From contig CAYFUF010000026.1 in the NCBI GenBank assembly GCA_964346245.1, positions 1-20,535 of the forward strand: a DNA stretch of 20,535 nucleotides, written 5' to 3'. Under the pieces are notes generated by a model, which was given only the letters and a program-made list of their open reading frames with translations, did not search any database and was not told the DNA's origin. Shown here piece by piece: positions 1-7,580 of this stretch. Positions within the stretch are counted from its first letter, which is position 1. The number at the start of each line of letters is the position of its first letter. Origin of the DNA: CAYFUF01 sp964346245. GTDB taxonomy: Bacteria; Bacillota; Clostridia; Tissierellales; Peptoniphilaceae. The position numbers and the translations under genes were made by a program.

Positions 1-2
1 CT

Positions 3-95
3 GTATCTCGCTTTGGCGGAGGCAGAGCTGCGAAAAAGCAAGGAATTATCGAAAAGTTGATGTTATTCTTTGAGAAGTATTTAGGGTTGATATAG
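3..95 (+). CDS. 3' end of an unrecognised gene (partial)
   Basis: Frame 3 is open from the window edge for 30 codons and ends at TAG (93-95). The visible tail is basic, then amphipathic (contains RFGGGRAAKKQG and ends EKYLGLI). The other two plus frames stop earlier or look less protein-like, and a strong terminator follows 40 nt downstream, which supports a real gene end here. The product is not recognised from so short a tail, and the start lies outside the window. Confidence 0.5.
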   Translation, partial: VSRFGGGRAAKKQGIIEKLMLFFEKYLGLI

Positions 96-134
96 ATTAA
101 TATCAATCGCTAATTCAAAAAATAATATCTTTAT

Positions 135-186
135 AAAAAGACCAGTCACAATCAGGCATGAATGCTTGAAGTGACTGGTCTTTTTT
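135..186. terminator. Bidirectional intrinsic terminator
   Basis: A 15-bp perfect stem (135-149 with 171-185) contains GACCAGTCAC/GTGACTGGTC. It is flanked by A's on the left and a run of six T's on the right, so both strands get a U-tract. It ends the plus-strand gene finishing at 95 and can stop the minus-strand transcript coming from the J-domain gene. The 21-nt loop contains a small GCAT/ATGC inner repeat. Confidence 0.85.
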
Positions 187-195
187 GCCCCGCTT

Positions 196-241
196 GAAGC
201 TGTTCATTTAAGTTTTTCTTCAATCCCTAAGTGAACGCTTC
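196..241. other. Second imperfect hairpin between converging genes
   Basis: GAAGC-T-GTTCATTTA (196-210) pairs with TAAGTGAACGCTTC (228-241): 14 pairs with one bulged T and one G-U, around a 17-nt loop. It lies between the J-domain gene stop (274) and the bidirectional terminator. No T-tract directly follows it on the minus strand and only a weak one does on the plus strand. It may protect the 3' end of the minus-strand mRNA or be an auxiliary terminator stem. The function is inference. Confidence 0.4.
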
Positions 242-273
242 TTTATAGGATTGCTTGTTCAATATTATTGATG

Positions 274-1107
274 CTAAGCAGTCATCCGCTTATACTGGGC
301 AACCTTCTCTTCGCTGAAGAAATTGTAAGCATCAGTGATTTGAGCGAACTTGGCGCTTGCGCCAGCCTGCTTATTGATGTCTGGGTGATATTTCTTAGCC
401 ATCTTTCGATAAGCTCTCTTGATGTCGTTGTAGGATGCTGTGAAGGGGACTTCCAGAATCTGTGCATTCTTCTCGTAGTCCTGCTTGAAGGTAAATGAAT
501 TGCTAGCAGCTTGTCTTCTTTGGTATCCTTCGTAACCGCCTTGACTGTAACCTCCCTGCTGGAAGTTGCCGAAGTCTCGCCAATCGAAACCGCTAAAGTT
601 AGTCCCGTATTGCCCTCCTTGGCTGGATGACTGACCACCCCCTTGACCGGTCTTAGACCGGCGCCCAAACATATCTCCAAAGATTGTCTCCCACTGCTCC
701 TGCCTTGCTTCTCTGGCTTTTCTCTGCTGTTGCAGATCGTAGTCTCTGGCATATTCACCAACCCTTTTACTGTGCTGGCGGCCAGCAATAAGGGCCTCGG
801 ATTTATCGTAGAAGTAGTTGGTCAGTGCATACTTATATTTCTTTAATATATAAAGAATTGGTCGTACGATTAGTGGAATCAGGGCTATGGCCATGATAAG
901 CAAAAAAATCGGACTCGATAGTAGCGGGATAAACAATATCGGTAGGATGAAGAGAAAAGCACAAGCCTGGGCTAATACGGATACGAGGACGCGGATGACC
1001 ACATCTGTCATATCAGAGATGAGCTGAAAGATGAATATGAAAAGCGTCAGCAAGCCTTCAAAGACCTTGCCGATACCTAGTAAAATTGTTCCCTTAATTC
1101 TTTTCAT
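274..1107 (-). CDS. Membrane protein with C-terminal J domain (DnaJ-like cochaperone)
   Basis: This 277-aa protein has three hydrophobic segments in its first 90 residues (about 7-31, 36-63 and 65-88). A charged region follows, then a Gly/Gln/Tyr/Ser-rich low-complexity stretch (about 150-205), and a J domain forms the C-terminus (about 215-275). The J domain carries the diagnostic HPD tripeptide at 241-243, inside KKYHPDINK, needed in this family to stimulate DnaK ATPase. It has no DnaJ zinc-finger or substrate-binding domains, so it is a J-domain protein that presumably brings DnaK to the membrane surface. The start has a good RBS (GGGGAGAAGAG before ATG). It lies 98 bp downstream of the ABC exporter on the same strand with no terminator seen between them, so co-transcription is likely. 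The client is unknown. Confidence 0.85.
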   Translation of the reverse strand: MKRIKGTILLGIGKVFEGLLTLFIFIFQLISDMTDVVIRVLVSVLAQACAFLFILPILFIPLLSSPIFLLIMAIALIPLIVRPILYILKKYKYALTNYFYDKSEALIAGRQHSKRVGEYARDYDLQQQRKAREARQEQWETIFGDMFGRRSKTGQGGGQSSSQGGQYGTNFSGFDWRDFGNFQQGGYSQGGYEGYQRRQAASNSFTFKQDYEKNAQILEVPFTASYNDIKRAYRKMAKKYHPDINKQAGASAKFAQITDAYNFFSEEKVAQYKRMTA

Positions 1108-1205
1108 CTCTTCTCCCCGTATATAACGACTAGCGCTTATTCCTTACACCTTATTTTTTGCTCTTTTTCCAGTATAAACCTAAGCTATGTTGAAATTATG
1201 AATGC

Positions 1206-3038
1206 TCAGCTTACCTTGTAATAATCTGGATTGTCGCTTGGCCTTTCCTCTTTCGCCTGATTCTTTTCTAAAACCTCTTGGTTTTCGATAACTTGATAGA
1301 GCCTGTAGTAGGGGCCTTTGTTGGCCATGAGTGTCGCATGGTCACCACTTTCAATTAGACCGTCCTTTGTGAGTACCAAAATACGGTCCGCGTTCTTAAT
1401 GGTTGACAGGCGGTGGGCAATGGTTATCGTCGTCCTACCCTTAGCTAGCTTTTCTAAAGAAGCTTGTATCCACTTCTCCGTCCGGTTATCTAATGCCGAT
1501 GTTGCCTCATCCAGGATGAGAATTGGTGGGTTTTTCAGGAATACGCGGGCAATGGAAATTCGTTGCTTCTGCCCACCGGATAGCATGACCCCCCTCTCGC
1601 CTACGTAGGAATCGAATCCATGTGGCAGGTTCGTGATAAAGTCATAGGCATCAGCTAAGCGGGCTGCCTCTTCGATTTCTTCGTGACTTGCCCCAGGTCT
1701 GCCATATTCGATGTTCTCTCGAATTGTTCCAGAGAATAGGTAGACATCCTGTTGCACCATACCGATGCTGTTGCGCAGACTATCGAGCGTCACATCCCTG
1801 ATGTCGTTGCCATCGATAGTAATCTTACCACCGGTAACATCATAGAACCTAGGAATCAGATTGGTTAAGGTGGTCTTGCCTCCGCCTGAAGGACCGACTA
1901 TAGCGATCTGTTGCCCTGGCTGAATTTCAATATCGAGTTTGTCTATCACATTTTCTTTGCTGTTGGGATAGGCGAAATCGATTTGGTCTAAGACGATATG
2001 GCCCTTAACATCCTTCAGCTTAATCGCATCTTCCTTTTCAATAATGTTGCTCTTCTTTTGCATGATTGACCGAAAACGCTCGAGTCCGGTCATGCCTTTT
2101 TCAAACTGCTCGGTGAATTGGACGACTCTTTGCACGGTGGCAAGGAGGGTCTGCACATAGAGGATAAAGGCAATGAACTGGCCGGGGCTGATGCGGTTGT
2201 TAATGAGAGAGATTCCCCCACCGATAATGACCACGGTCAGCATTAAACCGTCAAAAAAGCGAGTGACTGAGTTGAATCCCGCAAGGGCATGGTAGAACTT
2301 TGCCTTAATGTCCAGGAAGCGGGAGTTGTCCACTTCGAACTTCTCTTCTTCGATGTCTTCGTTGGCAAAACTCTTTACCACCTGGATACCTAGAATCGAG
2401 TCTTCTATGCTGGAGTTGATGTTGCCGATTTGCTTCCGTTGATTCATCTGCTCCCTTCTCATCTTCCGGCGGAAGTAGGTGGAGGTGATAAAGAGAAACG
2501 GAATGATTGCAAAAATGACTAGGGTCAAGACCACATCCACTTGAATCAGGATGACAAAGGAAACAATCAGCTTGATCAGCCCGATTAGCATCTCTTCAGG
2601 CCAATGGTGGGAAAACTCGGTAATGTCGAAGAGGTCGGTGGTGAGTGACGCGAGGATTGCCCCCGTCTTGGATGTGGCAAAGAATTCATGTGGCAAGGTA
2701 TGGATATGGCGGTAGACATCCGCTCGCATGTCCCGCTCTATGGTGGCGCCCATGATGTGACCTGTCGATTGCATATAATACTGGGCGACTACTTCCAATA
2801 GGCGCAAAATGATATAGATGATGGCAATGCGGCCAATGAAGCCCATGGTTAAATCGCTTGGTCTGGAAGCGGCCACATCGGTAATGGTGGCAAGCAATAT
2901 AGGTAGAACCAGCTCACAGATTGTGGTGAAAGCGGCGAAGGCCATATCGCTGATAAAAATCTTCAAGTTCTTCTTATAGTAAGGAAGGAGAACCTTAATC
3001 AATTCACGATTGGAACTGGGTGTGTATTCTTTAGTCAT
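1206..3038 (-). CDS. ABC exporter, fused permease-ATPase (MdlB/MsbA-like half transporter)
   Basis: This 610-aa half transporter has an N-terminal type-1 exporter membrane domain (residues about 20-310, six expected membrane helices) followed by a nucleotide-binding domain. Visible motifs are Walker A GPSGGGKTT (K388), the signature LSGGQKQR (from about 486), Walker B ILILDEATSALD (catalytic E511) and the H-loop AHR. It should work as a dimer at the cytoplasmic membrane, exporting a lipid, drug or peptide; the substrate cannot be read from sequence. No partner half transporter is adjacent, which favours a homodimer. I chose the ATG at 3036-3038 because AAAGGAAATT precedes it; the longer in-frame start at 3056 lacks an RBS. 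It is divergent from the reductase gene at 3132 and upstream of the J-domain gene. Confidence 0.9.
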   Translation of the reverse strand: MTKEYTPSSNRELIKVLLPYYKKNLKIFISDMAFAAFTTICELVLPILLATITDVAASRPSDLTMGFIGRIAIIYIILRLLEVVAQYYMQSTGHIMGATIERDMRADVYRHIHTLPHEFFATSKTGAILASLTTDLFDITEFSHHWPEEMLIGLIKLIVSFVILIQVDVVLTLVIFAIIPFLFITSTYFRRKMRREQMNQRKQIGNINSSIEDSILGIQVVKSFANEDIEEEKFEVDNSRFLDIKAKFYHALAGFNSVTRFFDGLMLTVVIIGGGISLINNRISPGQFIAFILYVQTLLATVQRVVQFTEQFEKGMTGLERFRSIMQKKSNIIEKEDAIKLKDVKGHIVLDQIDFAYPNSKENVIDKLDIEIQPGQQIAIVGPSGGGKTTLTNLIPRFYDVTGGKITIDGNDIRDVTLDSLRNSIGMVQQDVYLFSGTIRENIEYGRPGASHEEIEEAARLADAYDFITNLPHGFDSYVGERGVMLSGGQKQRISIARVFLKNPPILILDEATSALDNRTEKWIQASLEKLAKGRTTITIAHRLSTIKNADRILVLTKDGLIESGDHATLMANKGPYYRLYQVIENQEVLEKNQAKEERPSDNPDYYKVS

Positions 3039-3131
3039 AATTTCCTTTCTATACAATAAAAGTGATAAGATATGTAGTTGTTAGCTCACTACGGAATAAT
3101 CATCATATCACATGTTAATTGGAGGCAACAA

Positions 3132-3881
3132 ATGAAACTTACCCATCGGACGACCATACTCATCACGGGATCTTCTCGAGGCATTGGCTCTGCCATTGCC
3201 CAAAGGTTGGCTGGTCCTGATACAAATATTATCATTAACTATGTTGAAAACGAAGACCGGGCAAAGGAAACGGCTCTTGCCTGCCAAGCCAAGGGTGCCC
3301 AGACATTGGTCTTTCAAGCTGACGTGGGCAATCCTGTCCAAGTTGCCAGTCTATTTGACGCTATTGAGAAAAACTTCACTGGTGTCGATATCTTGGTTAA
3401 CAATGCTGGCATCAGCGTTTATGGCATGATACAAGATATTACTTTGGATGATTGGAACAAAGTCTTTGCAACAAATGTCAACGGTATGTTCTTAACTACC
3501 CAAAAGGCAACCCCCCATATGGTTAGCCAGAAATGGGGCCGCATCATTAACATATCCTCTATGTGGGGCATCGTCGGTGCTTCCTGCGAATCTCTCTATG
3601 GCAGCAGCAAAGGGGCAGTCAACGCCTTCACCAAATCTTGCGCCAAGGAGCTTTCTTACTCAGGCATCACGGTCAATGCTTTTGCCCCTGGTGTCGTGGA
3701 CACGGAGATGTTAGACCAATTGGGCGATGAGGTAAAAAGCGCCCTCGTGGATGAGATTCCACAAAAGCGCTTTATGACCCCAGAAGAGTGTGCTGAATGG
3801 ATTGCTTTCCTACTCTCTGAACAGGCAGCTTCGCTGACTGGTCAAATCATCAGTCCTAATGGCGGCCTTGTCTTCTATTAG
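3132..3881 (+). CDS. ymfI: Short-chain dehydrogenase/reductase, probable EF-P 5-aminopentanone reductase (YmfI/EfpI-like)
   Basis: This 249-aa classical SDR has the NAD(P)-binding TGSSRGIG motif at 12-19, NNAG in the middle, catalytic S143, Y156 and K160 (YGSSK), and a C-terminal NGG. The stretch ISSMWGIVGASCE before the catalytic Tyr differs from ordinary FabG. From memory it matches the WG-x-x-GASCE signature of the family that reduces the 5-aminopentanone modification on elongation factor P. FabG-type 3-oxoacyl-ACP reductase is the alternative, but no fatty-acid genes are nearby. The start at 3132 is set by GGAGG at 3121-3125; an upstream in-frame ATG at 3078 has no RBS. It is monocistronic, divergent from the ABC exporter and convergent with addA, with a 48-bp gap and no clear hairpin terminator. 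SDR membership is certain; the specific role is moderately sure. Confidence 0.8.
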   Translation: MKLTHRTTILITGSSRGIGSAIAQRLAGPDTNIIINYVENEDRAKETALACQAKGAQTLVFQADVGNPVQVASLFDAIEKNFTGVDILVNNAGISVYGMIQDITLDDWNKVFATNVNGMFLTTQKATPHMVSQKWGRIINISSMWGIVGASCESLYGSSKGAVNAFTKSCAKELSYSGITVNAFAPGVVDTEMLDQLGDEVKSALVDEIPQKRFMTPEECAEWIAFLLSEQAASLTGQIISPNGGLVFY

Positions 3882-3929
3882 TCTCGTGTTTACTGAGTTT
3901 AATTGATAAAAGAAGTATCTCGCTACTAA

Positions 3930-6900
3930 TCATTCAGCCAAGTGCAAGGCATCGGCTTCAAAAGTAGTAATATGGCCCGACCTCACCCAGTAGAGACTAG
4001 CTGTCTCTACTTTTTTATTGGAATAAGCTCGTCTTATTGCCTCTGTGTAGAAGTACAATTGGTCCTTGTACTTCTCGGCAATGGGCTTCAGGTCAGTCTT
4101 AAAGTCGACCAGATAGAGCGCATCATCCTTAACATAGACTAGGTCAATCTGTCCATCGATATTGATCTTGACCTCGCCGATTTGGTGGGCAATCGTGAAG
4201 GCTAGCTCCCTTTGAACTGAGTCCTTATTGTTGATGATATCACTGCCCAAGGATGACTGGAAGAATTGCAAAATGAGGGCTTCATCAAGGCTATCCCGTT
4301 CCTCTTTGGTGAATAGTTCTCTTTCCACTAAGGAATCTAAGCATTGCGTGAGCGTATGCCTATCGTAAGTTTTGATAGGTAGCAGTTGGAAAGCTAGGTG
4401 CATGCGGCTGCCCCATTCAGCAGGGCTAAGCTTTCTGCTTTCTTCCATAAAAGCGGGCACCTTCCGCTCTTCTCTCACCCATTGATTTGGACCATTATAG
4501 CTTGGCCAATCCTGAAAGCGGTCATCTAGTATTTGATTCTTTTTCGAAATCTCTGAAACGGTGTTCTTGATGGGATGCTTCACCTCTTCTGGATAAGGAT
4601 AGGCGAAGTCCAGGATATCAACCAAATCCTCCTGTGAGCCAAGTTTTTGGGCTCCCTCAACCTCCCCTTGTCCGTAGTGGATGGACCGGTAGTCACTTCC
4701 CTTAGCCAACAGGACATGAATCTGTTCCTTGGTGGAGGCTAAACCTTTGCGGTCAAAGTAATTATCTTCATGGCTAGGTAGCGTGATAACGATCTGATCA
4801 CCGTAGCTAACCCTATCGTATAAGATTTTATCGTTGGCCAATATGCTCATAATCCACTGCATGTAGGATGAACCTTTGTCCAACTTAGCCTCTAGGTTAG
4901 GACCTTTGGGTTTGAAAAACAGCCTCTCCATATTATTCACTTGGCCGATGAGGTAGAGCTTTGTTTCTGCCCGGGTCATGGCCACATAAAGGACTCTCAT
5001 CTGTTCTTCAATCTCTTCTCTGCGGTTTATTCTTCGAATCAAGCTCTGTCGTATTGGATAGGCCTTGACGATTAGACCCGTATCTTCGTCAACATACTTC
5101 CGCCTTATGGACAGGCCAAGCTGGCTGTGTGAAGAGATAATGTCTCTTGCGGATAGGTCGCTGAACTCCTTCTCAATCTCGACTAGAAAAACGATAGGAA
5201 ACTCTAAGCCCTTGGACTTATGAATCGTCATTAAGCGGACGACATTATCCTCCTCAGAAAGATCGCTTGCTTGTGGCAGGTCCTCGCCGCTTTGGCCACC
5301 ATCCGTTTCCAGATAGCTTAAGAAGCCAAAGAGGCTAGCTGAGGCCTGCTTTTCATATTCTTTGGCAGCGCGGACGATGGTAATGAGGTTCTCTCTACGA
5401 TTCTCCCCTTCTTTCAAAGCGGAGTAGAAGGCATATAAGCCAGTGTCCACGAGAACAGTCCATATAAAATCGCTTAGCTTCATCCTCTTCATCAGCTTTC
5501 GCCAATTGCTGAGCTCGTCCAAGAACTCATTGATCTTCTTTTGCAGGTTAGGATCTTTTGCTTCCTTATCCTCAGCATAAGCATAAAAGGCTTCGTGGAA
5601 GGAAGAGGACTTGTAGGCAACGCGGATAGCACCCAGCTCTTCATCGCTAAAAGAGCCTGCGTATGATGAGAGGCTGGCAAGGAGGGTCATGTCAACGCGG
5701 CCGTTATCGATGAGGCGGAGCAGCTGGATAAACACAGCTACCTCGGTTGATGTCTCCTGAAAGCTCTCGGAGTCCGAATAGTAAGGGATATTGAATTCAT
5801 CTAAGATGCGCTCATATTGGAAGATGCGGTGCTTGGTGCGAAAGAGGATAGCAAAATCGCGGTATCGGTGCCCTTGAGCAACCAGCGCTTGAATCTTGCG
5901 TGCAACGTAAAAGGCTTGGGATGAGATCTCATCCAAGGAGGAAGCGGGACGGTCGTCCCCTTCCTCTTCATCTTTCTTTTCCTCTAGGATAACAACATGG
6001 ACCCCGCCCTCCTGATTAGGATCTTCTCGTTTAGCGTTTGACCGATGAGTATCGGTATCAAAAGGAATACTTCCCCTAGTTTCTGTCATCAACGGCGAAA
6101 AGATGAAGTTGATAAAGTGAAGAATCGATGGCTTGGACCTAAAATTAGCGGTTAAATCCAAAGCCTGATTACCGCTCCCCTGTTCGCTGTACAGCTGATA
6201 ACGGGCAATAAAATTCTTTGGCTCCGCCAAGCGAAAACCATAGATAGACTGCTTGATATCCCCGACAAAAAAGAGGTTGTCCTTTCGACTCATCTTCTCC
6301 ACGATATAGTTTTGTATGCCTGAGGCATCTTGGTATTCATCAAAAAAGATATAAGCATAGCGGTCTTGAAGCTCCTTAACTACACTATCTCGCTCCAATA
6401 AACGGACCATATCGTGCTCAATATCTGAGAAGTCAATCCCATTCTCTTCCTCTTTACCTGCCTGATAGGACGCTTTATACAACATGGCCAAGTCGGCAAG
6501 AATGAGAAGCGTCTTTCGCATCAACAGATTCTCACTTTGAACATCCACCTCCAGCAGACCTTTGATTGCTGCGATGAGCTCTTTAGCTTCTTCCTTTAGC
6601 TCGTTCCTATGCTCTTTTATCTGATCTTTGAGGATAATCTCGTCTTCACTATGTTTGGGCGCTTTTATGGTAGGCAGCCTATCCAGACTCACCGTGTCAG
6701 GTAAATCTTGCCACTTTTTCATGAGATCAAAGCTTACCTTAGTCAAGTCATCGACACTCAGATCTACCTTTAGGTAATTCACATATGAACCGAAGAATAC
6801 AGCGTTGAAAGTGGCTAAGTCACTGTCCACCAATTGCTCAAGCTTATCGACTAGCAAAGGGTTGTCTAAATAGTGACCATAGACCCGCAAACTGTTCGCA

Positions 6901-7580
6901 AAATCGATTAATGAGCTAGCGATAGCCTCCTTGAACCACAGGTCCTGAGTCTCCTGACTGTATTCTTCACTTCCCATACGTTGGAGCTCACTTTTCAACC
7001 ATTCCTCAGGGAAGGTCTGGCTATTCGCAATCTGGTAGAGCTTTAAGATTAATTCCCGAAGCGGGCTATCATCTCTGCGGTTAGTGAAACCATACACCTC
7101 TATGAACGATCTAAGCTGGGGATCCTCTGTTTGATAGATTCTCGATATGACATCATCTAGCGCCCTCTCCTGGATTTGGCCAAGGCTCTTATTATTCAGA
7201 ACATGAAAGCCCGGATCTCGGCCCAACAGGTCAAAGTGCTCCTGCAAAACTTCTAGGCAAAACGCATGCATGGTTTGAATATTAGCTGATGCAACATTAT
7301 TGAGCTGCGTATATATCCAAATCGTATCCGCTCCGTCTTCATCCAAAGATGTTAGGAGACCATCCCGAATTCTATCCTTCATCTCATTGGCAGCCTTCTT
7401 TGTGAAGGTAACAATAAGCATATTCTCTAAGCTAACTTTGTCCTCCAGTATAAACTGTAGGATTCGCTGTACTAAAACTCTCGTTTTTCCAGCTCCAGCT
7501 TGGGCGGAAACAATGATATTCTCATTTTTTACATCAAGAACAGCTTGCTGTTCAGGTGTATTCTTAAACTTCTCAGCCAT
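3930..7580 (-). CDS. addA: AddA/RexA, helicase-nuclease subunit A
   Basis: This 1216-aa protein is the motor and nuclease subunit of the AddAB (RexAB) enzyme, which resects double-strand breaks for RecA-dependent repair. UvrD-like helicase motifs are all visible: Walker A AGAGKT (K32), DEYQD Walker B (from D414), GDIKQSIYGFR, NFRS, motif V TIHKSKGLEF and motif VI YVAMTRA. The C-terminal PD-(D/E)XK nuclease shows GQIDLVY followed by LVDFKTD (D1159, K1161). The start is ATG 7578-7580, preceded by AGGAGGAAAACA. A longer in-frame ORF reaches 7655 but lies inside addB and has no RBS. The gene overlaps the 3' end of addB by 8 nt (ATGGCTGA), which suggests translational coupling of the two subunits. 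No obvious intrinsic terminator follows. Confidence 0.96.
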   Translation of the reverse strand: MAEKFKNTPEQQAVLDVKNENIIVSAQAGAGKTRVLVQRILQFILEDKVSLENMLIVTFTKKAANEMKDRIRDGLLTSLDEDGADTIWIYTQLNNVASANIQTMHAFCLEVLQEHFDLLGRDPGFHVLNNKSLGQIQERALDDVISRIYQTEDPQLRSFIEVYGFTNRRDDSPLRELILKLYQIANSQTFPEEWLKSELQRMGSEEYSQETQDLWFKEAIASSLIDFANSLRVYGHYLDNPLLVDKLEQLVDSDLATFNAVFFGSYVNYLKVDLSVDDLTKVSFDLMKKWQDLPDTVSLDRLPTIKAPKHSEDEIILKDQIKEHRNELKEEAKELIAAIKGLLEVDVQSENLLMRKTLLILADLAMLYKASYQAGKEEENGIDFSDIEHDMVRLLERDSVVKELQDRYAYIFFDEYQDASGIQNYIVEKMSRKDNLFFVGDIKQSIYGFRLAEPKNFIARYQLYSEQGSGNQALDLTANFRSKPSILHFINFIFSPLMTETRGSIPFDTDTHRSNAKREDPNQEGGVHVVILEEKKDEEEGDDRPASSLDEISSQAFYVARKIQALVAQGHRYRDFAILFRTKHRIFQYERILDEFNIPYYSDSESFQETSTEVAVFIQLLRLIDNGRVDMTLLASLSSYAGSFSDEELGAIRVAYKSSSFHEAFYAYAEDKEAKDPNLQKKINEFLDELSNWRKLMKRMKLSDFIWTVLVDTGLYAFYSALKEGENRRENLITIVRAAKEYEKQASASLFGFLSYLETDGGQSGEDLPQASDLSEEDNVVRLMTIHKSKGLEFPIVFLVEIEKEFSDLSARDIISSHSQLGLSIRRKYVDEDTGLIVKAYPIRQSLIRRINRREEIEEQMRVLYVAMTRAETKLYLIGQVNNMERLFFKPKGPNLEAKLDKGSSYMQWIMSILANDKILYDRVSYGDQIVITLPSHEDNYFDRKGLASTKEQIHVLLAKGSDYRSIHYGQGEVEGAQKLGSQEDLVDILDFAYPYPEEVKHPIKNTVSEISKKNQILDDRFQDWPSYNGPNQWVREERKVPAFMEESRKLSPAEWGSRMHLAFQLLPIKTYDRHTLTQCLDSLVERELFTKEERDSLDEALILQFFQSSLGSDIINNKDSVQRELAFTIAHQIGEVKINIDGQIDLVYVKDDALYLVDFKTDLKPIAEKYKDQLYFYTEAIRRAYSNKKVETASLYWVRSGHITTFEADALHLAE

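Noticed and set aside
3062..3111. GTGATA...TATCAC inverted repeat between the ABC exporter and SDR genes as an operator
   Set aside because: The two 6-bp arms are 38 bp apart in AT-rich sequence, which is expected by chance. No solid promoter could be placed around them.
3078..3131. Longer N-terminus for the SDR starting at 3078
   Set aside because: It would add 18 residues with no family match and has no RBS. GGAGG at 3121-3125 decides for 3132.
3882..3929. Terminator between the SDR and addA
   Set aside because: Only 4-bp stems can be drawn and there is no T-tract next to them.
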